From NCBI GenBank assembly GCA_964372095.1, contig CAYJPV010000023.1:29900-93899 (forward strand): a stretch of DNA of 64,000 bases, in the 5' to 3' direction. A model generated the notes under the pieces. That model was given only the letters and a program-made list of their open reading frames with translations, made no database searches and was not told the origin of the DNA. Each line of letters starts with the position of its first letter. Position 1 is the first letter of the stretch. Positions 1-7,682 of the stretch are shown piece after piece. The position numbers and the translations under genes are program-made. Source of the stretch: CAYJPV01 sp964372095. Its GTDB lineage: Bacteria; Acidobacteriota; Vicinamibacteria; Vicinamibacterales; JAKQTR01.

Positions 1-957
1 GAAGTCCGCCGCCGTCGCCAGGCGCGCCGTGTTGAACACGAAGTTCAACACTTCGGCGCCCGCGACCTTGACCTTGCCCTTCAGCCAGTCCCACCGGTCG
101 CCCGCCGCGTCCAGGGCGGCCACGGTCGCGTTCTTGATCGTCGGCGCCTCCCCGGCCAGCGTACGCATGTCCGAGAGCAGCGCCGGCATCAGCTCTTTCC
201 AGTTCTTCCCGAAGACGTCTTCCGCGAGGGCGGCCCGCTGGGTTTCGTCATGCACTGACTGGAGGGCTTCGCCGATCGCGAAGAGCCGCTCATCCACGGG
301 CATCTCGTGGATCACCTTGGCGTGGAGGCCGAGGCGCTTCAACGCGCCGACGGTACCCGCGTCGCCGTCCCCCAGCCGACGCTGCAGCTCCTGCGAGGCG
401 GACGTCAGGCTCTCGATCGACACGCTGGTTTGCCCGCCCACATACTGCAGGCGCTGCGCTTCCTCGGCCGTGCCCTGCAGCTTGTCCGCGGTCTTCTGAA
501 TGCCGTCGGCCGCCCCGACCAACGAGCTGACGAACCCGACGATGGCGCGGACGCTGAACGCGCCCGCAATCATCGGCCCGATGGGCCCCAGGCTCTTGAC
601 GATACGGCCCAGCCCGGACTCGACGCCCGGGTCCGGGACCTTCTTGGTGGCGTCGTAGATCTGCTGAAACGCCGGCGGCACCTCTTTGCCGAGCGCCTTG
701 GCCTTGTCGAGCACCTTGCCGAAGAGGGCGTGCATCCGTTCCTGTTCGGCGGACGTGAGCTTCGAGGCGCCGCCCACGTTTTGGATGGCGGCCGCGTAGT
801 CGTGCGCGGAGCGAAACAACCCAGATCCCGAGAAGGACGCCGTCAGCTTCTCGAGCCGAGCCGCGGTCGTCACGACCACGGTCGCGGTCTGCTCGAGCGC
901 CTCGCGCGCCTTGGCGGCGTTGGCGGCGACTTCGATCTGATAGAGGATCGTGGCCAC
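1..957 (-). CDS. Phage tail tape measure protein, N-terminal part (cut by window edge)
   Basis: The open frame starts with GTG at 957, immediately after the TGA of the preceding gene (958-960), and runs off the left edge. The visible 319 residues are alanine-rich and helical (early segment EVAANAAKAREALEQ), followed by a glycine/alanine hydrophobic stretch (GPMIAGAFSVRAIVGFVSSL) and more helices, as in tape measure proteins, which set tail length and act in genome ejection. Position supports the call: it is the next gene after the tail chaperone and a gp10-like protein. The true length cannot be seen. Confidence 0.75.
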   Translation of the reverse strand, partial: MATILYQIEVAANAAKAREALEQTATVVVTTAARLEKLTASFSGSGLFRSAHDYAAAIQNVGGASKLTSAEQERMHALFGKVLDKAKALGKEVPPAFQQIYDATKKVPDPGVESGLGRIVKSLGPIGPMIAGAFSVRAIVGFVSSLVGAADGIQKTADKLQGTAEEAQRLQYVGGQTSVSIESLTSASQELQRRLGDGDAGTVGALKRLGLHAKVIHEMPVDERLFAIGEALQSVHDETQRAALAEDVFGKNWKELMPALLSDMRTLAGEAPTIKNATVAALDAAGDRWDWLKGKVKVAGAEVLNFVFNTARLATAADF

Positions 958-1350
958 TCACCCTCCGTGCCGCTGGACCGCGGCTTCCATCAGGGCGCGC
1001 ACGCGCCGGCGGTATTCGGGGACGTGCTGTTCGGCCGCCGGCGCGAGGAACGGTTGCGCCGTGACCCTGGACGTGCCGAACTCCAGCCACAGCACATGCT
1101 CGTCGGCGCGCACGCGGTTGCGTCGGTCGCGGCGGCCTGGATCCACATACACGCGGCCGCGCGGCATCGGGCCGCGATCAACGACCGCGAGGATGCTGTC
1201 CCGGCTGAGTCCCGTCTCCACGCGCACCAACTGACGGGCCGTGTCGAGCGTGGCGGAGAGAAACCAATGCACCGCGTCGAGGAGCTGCGGCTCGAGCGAC
1301 TGCGCCAGCGCGCGCAGGTCAACGGCGGTCTTCGCGGCCCCTTCCACCAT
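958..1350 (-). CDS. HK97 gp10-like tail protein
   Basis: The 130-residue protein has a C-terminal signature (WLEFGTSRVTAQPFLAPA) typical of the HK97 gp10-like family, small proteins at the head-tail or tail-completion interface. I chose ATG 1350 because it lies one base after the TGA of the frameshifted chaperone product (1354-1352); an in-frame ATG at 1380 would overlap that gene. Its position between chaperone and tape measure is less usual than upstream of the tail tube gene, so the exact role is uncertain. Confidence 0.7.
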   Translation of the reverse strand: MVEGAAKTAVDLRALAQSLEPQLLDAVHWFLSATLDTARQLVRVETGLSRDSILAVVDRGPMPRGRVYVDPGRRDRRNRVRADEHVLWLEFGTSRVTAQPFLAPAAEQHVPEYRRRVRALMEAAVQRHGG

Positions 1351-1351
1351 G

Positions 1352-1884
1352 TCAGTCCTCGCGCTCGCCCTCGACGGCAAAGAACGCCTGCCACGCCGTC
1401 AGTTCGTGGGAATCCGTCGCGGCCAGTAGTTCCGCCACGGTCTTCCCGAGTCGCAGGGCCAGGGCGTGCAGGAAGCGCCGCCACTGGCCGTACGGGTTCA
1501 GCTCGTCCCGGAAGCTGTCCCCAATTCGTCGAGGTCCTCGTCCGACACGCCACTCAGCCGCTGGGCCACGGTGAAGATGCGATCGAGGATCTTCGCCGGG
1601 AGGTTCCCCATCCACGCGATGTCGTCGTCCTTCAGGATCCGGGCGCCCGCCTCGTCAACCAGGCAGCGCACCGCCAGCCGGGCGCGCAGGTTGTCGGTCG
1701 TCATCCGGGCCCGCTTGCCCACGCCGGCGACCATCGACTTCTCCCACGCATCGCGCTGCATACCGGTCATCCCGCGGATAATGACGTCGCCGCCGAGCTC
1801 GGGCACGAAGACCCGCTCGCTCTCGGGGGGCTGACTCGCTGCCGCCCGCAACTGCTCCACACTCAACAGGGGTCCACTCATCAC
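1352..1884 (-). CDS. Tail assembly chaperone, probable -1 frameshift fusion (G-T-like)
   Basis: After TTG-GGG in the chaperone frame, slipping back one base at the GGGG tract 1522-1519 gives GAC-AGC-TTC and continues in the -1 frame to TGA at 1354-1352. The added segment (DSFRDELNPYGQWRRFLHAL through AVEGERED) has normal protein composition and no plausible own start near its 5' end. The total would be about 177 residues. Lambda G/GT and many siphophages make such a minor fusion that binds the tape measure. The stop of the extension sits one base before ATG 1350 of the next gene, as expected for a translated frame. The frameshift is inferred. Confidence 0.65.
1498..1884 (-). CDS. Phage tail assembly chaperone (G-like, unshifted product)
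   Basis: A 128-residue protein beginning MMSGPLLSVEQLRAAA that contains GGDVIIRGMTGMQRDAWEKS and ends soon after SDEDLDELG. This is the typical composition of small chaperones encoded between tail tube and tape measure genes, which coat the tape measure during tail assembly. The last codons before the stop run over a GGGG tract (1522-1519), where a -1 shift would open a longer frame. ATG 1884 is the start; 1881 is an equally possible second ATG. Confidence 0.75.
   Translation of the reverse strand: MMSGPLLSVEQLRAAASQPPESERVFVPELGGDVIIRGMTGMQRDAWEKSMVAGVGKRARMTTDNLRARLAVRCLVDEAGARILKDDDIAWMGNLPAKILDRIFTVAQRLSGVSDEDLDELGTASGTS
1519..1522 (-). promoter_or_regulatory. Putative -1 ribosomal slippage site
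   Basis: GGGG on the minus strand lets a P-site tRNA reading GGG re-pair one base back on GGG. The zero-frame stop follows only 21 bases downstream (1500-1498). The tract is not the canonical X-XXY-YYZ heptamer, so efficiency cannot be judged from sequence. Confidence 0.55.
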
Positions 1885-1941
1885 GTCCCTCGTTCCTGCC
1901 GATCGGGCTCGTCGCCGGCGGTCGGCGCCGGCGGGCCAGAC

Positions 1942-2364
1942 TCAGGCGGTGGCGATCGTCGCCGTGCCGCCCACCGAGAACTCCACCGACGCTCCGTGCA
2001 CCTCGGCGTACGCGCCGTCGACGAACGGGATCTTCTTGACCCACACCGGCACGGTGGCCTCCGGGTTGGTCGGGCTCTTCGGGTCTGAGGTCGGCCGCAC
2101 GACCAGGTTGACGATGGCTTTCGACTGGTAGAGCGGGAACAGCGTGGCCCACACGCTGGCGGCGTCGAAGTCGTGGTAGAACTCGAGCGTTGGATTCGGC
2201 ACGACGGCGACGCCCGGCAGCTTGATGCGCTGGTCCTGGTTCATGCCGGTGACGTCGTGCTCCTCGCGATCAAACGTGATGCCCTTGACGGCCTTGACCT
2301 GGCCCTCCGGGAACGCGACCCCGTCGACCGTGACATAGGCGTCGTAGAGAACGTGTTTGGCCAT
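1942..2364 (-). CDS. Major tail tube protein
   Basis: The 140-residue protein (MAKHVLYDAYVTVDGVAFPE at the N terminus, YAEVHGASVEFSVGGTATI near the C terminus) has the length and all-beta composition of siphophage tail tube proteins. It lies directly upstream of the tail chaperone, the standard position. ATG 2364 is the obvious start. About 57 bases separate it from the chaperone gene, and 39 from the preceding small gene. Confidence 0.75.
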   Translation of the reverse strand: MAKHVLYDAYVTVDGVAFPEGQVKAVKGITFDREEHDVTGMNQDQRIKLPGVAVVPNPTLEFYHDFDAASVWATLFPLYQSKAIVNLVVRPTSDPKSPTNPEATVPVWVKKIPFVDGAYAEVHGASVEFSVGGTATIATA

Positions 2365-2403
2365 GCCGTGCCTCCTGCGCCGGACTGTGGTGGCGCAACC
2401 GTG

Positions 2404-2655
2404 TCAGTGCTCCTGCGCCACCACCTGGTGGCAGACTCCACACGCAAACTCCGGGCGGCCGCCCATGCCGGCGAGCGGCCGCCGCCGATCGACGGGATGC
2501 AGGCACCCCGCCGGGGCTGGCTCGGGCACCGGCGCCGGGGGCGCGAGTTCGATCGGCGGCGCGAGCGCCGCGGCGACTAGCTCGAGGGCCACCGTCTGGC
2601 GCTGCAGCTCGTGCAGGATCGCCGTCAACGCCGTCGCCACGGTCGCGTCGGTCAT
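2404..2655 (-). CDS. Small phage protein with a CxxC motif
   Basis: From ATG 2655, which overlaps the TGA of the tail terminator gene as ATGA, the product is 83 residues. The N-terminal half is helical (VATALTAILHELQRQTVALE), followed by a proline/alanine linker and a C terminus with CGVCHQ. I do not recognise a family. Its place between the DUF3168-like gene and the tail tube gene suggests a minor structural or assembly role; zinc binding is only suggested by the Cys pair. Confidence 0.6.
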   Translation of the reverse strand: MTDATVATALTAILHELQRQTVALELVAAALAPPIELAPPAPVPEPAPAGCLHPVDRRRPLAGMGGRPEFACGVCHQVVAQEH

Positions 2656-3077
2656 ACGGCCTCCAGCCACACGCGATAGCGCGCGACGCCGTGCAGCCAC
2701 CCCCGCTCGGGCACCTCCGCGTCATCGTCCGGGAACACCTCGTCGTGCTCGCACGCGATGCCGCCGCCGAACACGCGGTGTCCGCTCAGCGCCACGGGCC
2801 GCCGGTGCAGCGCGCCCCGCGCCGCGTGCAAGAGCGCCTGCGCCTCCTGCACGCCGGCCTGCGACCACGCGTGCAGCGTCACGGTGGCCTCGTAGACCCG
2901 ATCCCCCATGCCCTCCGCCGGCACACAGGTGACGAGGCCAATCTCCAGAAACGGCGAGATCTGCCGGCGCGCGTGTCGGCGCGCCGCATCCACCACGGCG
3001 GTAGCCAGCGCCCGCACCGCCGGATGGGCCTGCAGCGCCTCGAAGATCCCCGTCTGGAGCGCGGAGGCCGGCGACAT
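2652..3077 (-). CDS. Tail terminator/completion protein (DUF3168-like)
   Basis: The 141 residues begin SALQTGIFEALQAHPAVRAL and include VTCVPAEGMGDRVYEATVTL, HAWSQAGVQEAQALLHAARG and YRVWLEAV. This is the layout of DUF3168/gp17-like proteins that cap the tail tube and join it to the head. It follows the head-tail joining protein directly (stop 3078, start 3077) and overlaps the next small gene by four bases. Family assignment is by recognisable pattern only. Confidence 0.75.
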   Translation of the reverse strand: MSPASALQTGIFEALQAHPAVRALATAVVDAARRHARRQISPFLEIGLVTCVPAEGMGDRVYEATVTLHAWSQAGVQEAQALLHAARGALHRRPVALSGHRVFGGGIACEHDEVFPDDDAEVPERGWLHGVARYRVWLEAV

Positions 3078-3401
3078 CTACACGGCCTCCACACACGCGA
3101 GAATCAGTTCGCGATGCCGGGCGTCCACGTCCACCACGGACTGGATCGCCCAGACGTGCCCCGCCACACGCAGTTGGTGCCGCGCGGTCACGCCTGGTCG
3201 GTACCGCATCCGGACGTGATGCGTCACGCGGGGATCGACCTGGCTCGCCACGACCGCCTCGCGCCCCGACACCGGCGTGATGGCGACCCACGGGCGGCTG
3301 ACCACGAGCGGGGCCGCCGGCTGGGTGCCCCCCTGGCCGTCGCTCGGGCCGTCCTGCGGCTCCAGGAGTTCCACGCGATGACGCAGCGTCCCGGCGCGCA
3401 T
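3078..3401 (-). CDS. Phage head-tail joining protein (SPP1 gp16-like)
   Basis: A 107-residue protein starting MRAGTLRHRVELLEPQDG, with WVAITPVSGREAVVASQV and HQLRVAGHVWAIQSVVDVDA. This matches the head-closure family that stops packaged DNA leaking at the connector (RHRV at the start, W-x-x-I-x-P, and an AIQSV-type strand). ATG 3401 follows the previous stop at 3404 by two bases. The open frame extends upstream but has no better start. Confidence 0.8.
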   Translation of the reverse strand: MRAGTLRHRVELLEPQDGPSDGQGGTQPAAPLVVSRPWVAITPVSGREAVVASQVDPRVTHHVRMRYRPGVTARHQLRVAGHVWAIQSVVDVDARHRELILACVEAV

Positions 3402-3403
3402 CG

Positions 3404-3913
3404 TCAGACCGTCCCGATCACGACCAGGTCGTACGTCACGGCCGAGCCGGCGCCGCTGTTGCTGACGTTCAGCAGATCGCCCGTCCCGGCGGTGACCATG
3501 AGTCCCGCCACGCTCGGGTCGGTGAACAGGAACATCCCGCCGGGCTTCAAGCCGGCGAGGGCGTCCGAGGCGGCCGCGAACAGGACGAGGCCGTTGGTGG
3601 CCGGCCGCGTGAGGACCACGTTGTTGGTATTGCCGGGTGCGGCCCGGACGAAGATCGCCTTGATGGCCTTGAAGGTGATCGTCGCGCCGAAGGCATTGGT
3701 CAGGCCGCCGGCGAAGTCGAGGTCTTCGGTCGCGGACGCGGCCAGCGTGCGCTGGTCGTGGAAGACCATCTCGGCCTGGCTCGCGCCTTCCCCGTCGGCA
3801 AACCGCTGGAGGTACTCCCGCGCCAGGTCGTCCTTCGGCGTGCCGAGGTCCAGGAGGTTCGAGAGCGCCGTCACGATACTGACGGCAATGCGGCCCGTGA
3901 GACTGGTTGCCAT
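3404..3913 (-). CDS. Phage virion protein of unknown function
   Basis: The 169-residue protein is mostly beta: FHDQRTLAASATEDLDFAGG, then NAFGATITFKAIKAIFVRA, GNTNNVVLTR, and a glycine-rich C terminus (MVTAGTGDLLNVSN). This pattern recurs in conserved hypothetical proteins next to connector genes of siphophages and suggests a jelly-roll or decoration-type fold. I cannot name a family. It sits between the two connector proteins, so it is very probably structural. Confidence 0.6.
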   Translation of the reverse strand: MATSLTGRIAVSIVTALSNLLDLGTPKDDLAREYLQRFADGEGASQAEMVFHDQRTLAASATEDLDFAGGLTNAFGATITFKAIKAIFVRAAPGNTNNVVLTRPATNGLVLFAAASDALAGLKPGGMFLFTDPSVAGLMVTAGTGDLLNVSNSGAGSAVTYDLVVIGTV

Positions 3914-3937
3914 GCGTGGGGCTCCTTCGTCGCGTGC

Positions 3938-4519
3938 TTACGCCAGAGAAACCGGCGCGGCGGCTGCCATCAGCGCGCGCACGCCGAACGGGATGTCCTG
4001 CAGCGGGCTCTCCCCCGCCGCCTCGGGATACTCCAGCCAGTGCCCGACCAGCTGCGTCACAGCGAGTCGGCACAACGGGTCCACCGCGTCGGGGTCCGCG
4101 GCGCCCGCGGTCACGGTCACCGCGATCGCCTGGATCCCCCGGAGGTCCGCCGGCCACGCCACCCCGCGCCGCAACGCCACCCGGGCGAGGCGGCTGGCCA
4201 CGTCGGCGTGGTACGTGTCCGGATCCAGGACCGTGGCGACGCCGGCGTCGTCGTAGGTCGTCACGGCGACGATCGCCGTCACCGGCCAGGACGACAGCAC
4301 CAACGGCCCGCCGTCCGCCGGCGGGGCGTCGAACCACTCCCGTAGCGTCTGGGCCACCATCGCGCAGCCAGACGCCTGCTCGAGGTACCGCGTCGCCGCC
4401 GGGATCAACATCGCGACCGTGCCGTCGCGCCCCTCGTCAGCGACCAGGTGCAGCGCGTCCATCACGGCGGCGACGGGCACCGGGTCGGTCGCCGGTCCCT
4501 CCACGCGTTCCACGCTCAT
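3938..4519 (-). CDS. gp6-like head-tail connector
   Basis: From ATG 4519, with GAGGGA a few bases upstream, the protein is 193 residues. It includes TRYLEQASGCAMVAQTLREW, PLVLSSWPVTAIVAV, VATVLDPDTYHADVASRLAR and LCRLAVTQLVGHWLEYPEAA, the recognisable path of gp6-like connectors (helical bundle, beta insertion, long C-terminal helix). These form a ring under the portal. The frame continues upstream into a corrupted GC tract, so the upstream extension is not believed. Confidence 0.75.
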   Translation of the reverse strand: MSVERVEGPATDPVPVAAVMDALHLVADEGRDGTVAMLIPAATRYLEQASGCAMVAQTLREWFDAPPADGGPLVLSSWPVTAIVAVTTYDDAGVATVLDPDTYHADVASRLARVALRRGVAWPADLRGIQAIAVTVTAGAADPDAVDPLCRLAVTQLVGHWLEYPEAAGESPLQDIPFGVRALMAAAAPVSLA

Positions 4520-4834
4520 CGGGTCCCTCGTGAGGCGCCGGCAATGCCCGCGCCCCCGTGGCGGTGGGGGTGGGGCGCGGCGGGGGGGGGGGCGCGCCCC
4601 GGCCCCCCCCCGCCCCCCCCGCCCCGGGGGCCCCGCGGGCGGCGCGGCAACGGCGGGCGCCCGAGTGGCGGTCGTCGTCGGGCTCGGCGTCGGTGGCGCC
4701 GCGACGCGCACGATCACGCCGCGTGTCACGCCCACCCCCACCGACGCCGGATCGTCGGGCCCACCCGTGCAGGCGGTGTGGGCCGTCCCGCAGATCGGGC
4801 ACGGCCCAGGGTCGTCCTCGTCGGCGTCGAACAC
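4520..4834 (-). CDS. Small zinc-finger-like phage protein, 3' part unreliable
   Basis: ATG 4834 opens MFDADEDDPGPCPICGTAHT followed by ACTGG, a CPxCGxxHxxC arrangement like a small zinc site, then a proline/threonine-rich stretch. The frame then enters a run of G and C homopolymers (4561-4640) that cannot be trusted, so the real stop is unknown; in the sequence as given the frame runs on into the connector gene. It starts six bases after the stop of the preceding gene, which supports a real cistron. Function unknown. Confidence 0.45.
4561..4640. other. Low-quality G/C homopolymer tract
   Basis: Runs of 11 G, 9 C, 8 C and several 4-5 base G or C runs follow one another within 80 bases, unlike any neighbouring coding sequence. 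A very similar tract occurs at 62471-62597, where it breaks a conserved gene, and pure poly-G ends the window. This is most easily read as sequencing or assembly error. Confidence 0.75.
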
Positions 4835-4839
4835 GCGGC

Positions 4840-5304
4840 CTACTCCGCTTCGATCACGTAGCTCAACGCGGCGTCCACATGCGTCGCCGTGGCGAGCGCG
4901 GCCCCGGTCACGCCGATCGTGATCGCCGCATTCGCGTCGTTCACGGTGAAGCTGTCGCCGTTGGCCAGGACCGCGATGTTCGCGGCGCCGGCGCGCGCCA
5001 CCGCGGATTGCGTGAGGCCCGCCACCGCGGCCGCCACGAGCTTGCGCGACGCCGCTGCCAGCGTGCCGAGAATGTCCACGGTCGTCGCGCCCGAGGCGTT
5101 GCCGCCAATCGCGATCAGCGTGGCGTCCACCAGGCGGTAGCGGTACCCGGGGAGAGCCGGCAGCAGGACGGCGCCGGCATTGACGGCGGCCGTGGTCACG
5201 CGCGTACGGAGCTGCTGCACCACGCTGTTGACGATCTTGCCGCCCGGCTCGACGACCATCGTGTCGCCGCCGTCCTTCTTGTAGATCTTGGGTCCGTAGC
5301 TCAT
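4840..5304 (-). CDS. Putative capsid decoration/structural protein
   Basis: The product is 154 residues from ATG 5304, preceded by GGAGG at good spacing; an upstream in-frame ATG (5337) lacks such a site. It begins MSYGPKIYKKDGGDTMVVEP, then a glycine/alanine-rich beta region (ATLIAIGGNASGATTVDILG). Proteins that begin this way are frequently encoded next to major capsid genes and may be decoration or small virion proteins. The name is inferred from position and composition. Confidence 0.6.
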   Translation of the reverse strand: MSYGPKIYKKDGGDTMVVEPGGKIVNSVVQQLRTRVTTAAVNAGAVLLPALPGYRYRLVDATLIAIGGNASGATTVDILGTLAAASRKLVAAAVAGLTQSAVARAGAANIAVLANGDSFTVNDANAAITIGVTGAALATATHVDAALSYVIEAE

Positions 5305-5429
5305 CGGGGGCCTCCGGTCCGTTCGTCGGTCTATCAACCCCAGGCTCGGGACCGGACCGTCAGGGGGCTAACGGTCCGGTCAGCCGAGCGGGCGGCGGCC
5401 ACCACGAGGCGGGCGCCTTGGGGACTCGA

Positions 5430-6665
5430 TCAGTTGAGGCCCGTGACCTTCCCGAACGCGCCCGGGCGGTAGATGGCCAGCGCTTCGCGCAGCTCGGCCA
5501 TGATCGCCACCAGACGTTTCGTGAAGTAGTCGCTGTGCGAGTTGGTCGCGGTGATCGTCGCGCCCCGCCGCGTGAAGCGCTGCGCGGCCTGCTTGAACGC
5601 GCCCACCAAGGCGTTGGTGGCGGCGATCACCGGGGTGACCGCGGCCGGCAGGCCCCACAGCACCGGCGCCTGCATCGAGGCGAAGGGCCCCTGCCCGTAA
5701 TACACGCCGTTGCCGTCCTTCGCCAGGACGATCGTCTGCCAGTTCGACGGGTTCAGCACGATCCCGTCGGGGAAGATGAACGAGTCAGTGGCCAGCGCCA
5801 TGATCTGCTTGAAGATGGCGTCGGCATTGGTATCGGCGCCGCGGGCCTGCGCGGCATGGAGCGAAGCGTGGTTCATCACGCCCATGAGGTTCGGCGCCAC
5901 GCCACTCCCGTTCAGCAGCTGATCCTCGTGCGCCAGGCCCAGGCCCAGGTTCAGGCGCCCGTCGATGTAGCTCTCGGCCTGCGCGACGTCCTCGAGCATC
6001 TCCATCGTGACGGGCAGCCAGTGCGCGATCGACCGCACGGGCGTGCTCTTGCGGTCGAACACCAGCGTCGATTCGGCCGCCGCCGCCCCTTCGGCGCGCG
6101 CCGCGGCGGCGTTCGTGAAGGTGGTCTCCTCCATGTACTCGATCGCATTGCTGTTCGTCGTGCCCGGCGCGAACAGGTCCGTCACCATGATGCGGCGCTG
6201 CAGGCGCGGCAGGATGCCCGGCCGGAATTCCGGGAGGACCAGGTCGCCGCCGGAGGCCGGATCCTCGGTCAGCGTCGCCGCCGCGATGTCCATCGACATG
6301 GCGAAGCCCTGCGTGCGATGGCGGCCCGCCTGGATCGCCGTGAAGATCTCGGAGGCCACGAACTGCTGGCCGATCGTGGCGCGCGTGGCGCGACGCGCTC
6401 CGTCCGGATCCCCCGGGGTGGCGGCGCTGTGCGCGGGGACGGGGCTCAGCGCCTGAATCTGGGCGCGGATCGCCTCGTCGGCATCGAGTTCGTCGATCGA
6501 CGCTTTGAGCCGCTTGCCCGCGTCGAGATGGGCCTGGACGCTGGCGCGTTCCTCGGCCGTCAGCTCGCGCTGCTCCTGGTCGGCCGCGGTCATCACGGCC
6601 CGCGCCTTCGTCATCGCCTCCTGCAGTTCGGCCTCGAGGGTCGTGCGCTTGAGAATGTTCGCCAT
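5430..6665 (-). CDS. Major capsid protein, HK97 family
   Basis: The 411-residue protein has an N-terminal coiled-coil of about 100 residues (TTLEAELQEAMTKARAVMTA, TAEERASVQAHLDAGKRLKA) like the delta/scaffolding domain removed during head maturation. The HK97-fold core follows, with GGDLVLPEFRPGILPRLQRR, an N-arm/E-loop region, and the C-terminal VGAFKQAAQRFTRRGATITA. It lies directly downstream of the S49 protease gene. GGAGTCCCC upstream of ATG 6665 is a fair ribosome site. Confidence 0.92.
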   Translation of the reverse strand: MANILKRTTLEAELQEAMTKARAVMTAADQEQRELTAEERASVQAHLDAGKRLKASIDELDADEAIRAQIQALSPVPAHSAATPGDPDGARRATRATIGQQFVASEIFTAIQAGRHRTQGFAMSMDIAAATLTEDPASGGDLVLPEFRPGILPRLQRRIMVTDLFAPGTTNSNAIEYMEETTFTNAAAARAEGAAAAESTLVFDRKSTPVRSIAHWLPVTMEMLEDVAQAESYIDGRLNLGLGLAHEDQLLNGSGVAPNLMGVMNHASLHAAQARGADTNADAIFKQIMALATDSFIFPDGIVLNPSNWQTIVLAKDGNGVYYGQGPFASMQAPVLWGLPAAVTPVIAATNALVGAFKQAAQRFTRRGATITATNSHSDYFTKRLVAIMAELREALAIYRPGAFGKVTGLN

Positions 6666-6674
6666 GGGGACTCC

Positions 6675-7682
6675 TTACCGGGTCAACAGAATCGAAAGAG
6701 CGAGCCGCAGCCGGTCCGTGTCGAGCTGGGCGATCGTGGGCTCCTGGTCCGTGGCCGCACGTGGCTCCTGGGACGTGGCCACCGACGCCCGTCCGTGGGC
6801 CGCCTGGCGCGTCTGGATGGCCCGCCGCCCCTGGGGCGACGACAGCCGCTTCACGACATCGGGGAGCGTCTCGACGCGGTCCACGAGATCCGCCGCGAGC
6901 GCCGAGGCCGCATACAGCGCCCGGCCCTCGCCGTAGCCGGTCCGCACGGTCTGCGCCGACACGCCGCGGCCGCGCGCGACGGCCGAGAGGAAGTTCGCGT
7001 AGGCCTCGTCCACGGCCCCCTGGAGCACCGCACGCCCCTCGTCGGTCAGGGGGAGGCCGCCGGCGCCGGCAATCTTGTACTTGCCGGCGGAGATGGGCGT
7101 ACGGACGATGCCCGCCTCCTCGTCGGCCTTCGAAACGTCGGTGTGGATGGTGTAGACGCCAATGCCGCCCACCAGGCCGCCCGGCGTGATGACCACCTCG
7201 TCGGCCTGACAGCCGACCCAGTAGCCGGCACTGGCCATCAGGCTGTTGACCACCGCCACGATCGGCTTCTCGGTCTCCTGCCGGACCTGCCGGACCTGGC
7301 GCGCGAGTTCTTCGGTCCCGAAGACCTGGCCGCCGGGCGTGTCCGCATCGATCACCAGCGCCGCGACGTCGCGATCGGCCGCGGTCTCCTGGAGCTGCGC
7401 GCCGAACCGCTCGGTGGAGGTACCGCCGCTGATCTGGGTGAAGAGGTTCATCCGCTGCGCCAGGACACCGTGGAGCGGGAGGATCGCGACGGAGCCCACG
7501 CGTACCGGATCGCGTGGCGCGGGAGCCGCCTCCCCGATTGCCGCGCGGAGCTCGTCGGCCGTCAGGCGCTCGCCCACGAGGCGCCGCTCCACGACGGCGA
7601 GCATCGTCTCGAGCACGGACGGCAACACCGCCCACGGCTGATCCACGAGGGCGCGCAGGACGTGCAGGTAGCGGTCAGGCAT
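6675..7682 (-). CDS. S49-family prohead protease
   Basis: The 335-residue protein has the SppA/lambda C-like peptidase core: VAALVIDADTPGGQVFGTEE, the nucleophile serine in NSLMASAGYWVG, and the general-base lysine in PISAGKYKIAG about 50 residues later. It should cleave scaffold and the capsid delta domain during head maturation. ATG 7682 overlaps the portal stop (7675) by eight bases, showing translational coupling. The C-terminal 50 residues are low-complexity and may be a scaffold-like tail. Confidence 0.9.
   Translation of the reverse strand: MPDRYLHVLRALVDQPWAVLPSVLETMLAVVERRLVGERLTADELRAAIGEAAPAPRDPVRVGSVAILPLHGVLAQRMNLFTQISGGTSTERFGAQLQETAADRDVAALVIDADTPGGQVFGTEELARQVRQVRQETEKPIVAVVNSLMASAGYWVGCQADEVVITPGGLVGGIGVYTIHTDVSKADEEAGIVRTPISAGKYKIAGAGGLPLTDEGRAVLQGAVDEAYANFLSAVARGRGVSAQTVRTGYGEGRALYAASALAADLVDRVETLPDVVKRLSSPQGRRAIQTRQAAHGRASVATSQEPRAATDQEPTIAQLDTDRLRLALSILLTR

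Noticed and set aside
4520..4834. A 298-residue fusion of the CxxC protein with the gp6-like connector
   Set aside because: The joining segment is the unreliable homopolymer tract, and the connector has its own good ribosome site and ATG at 4519.
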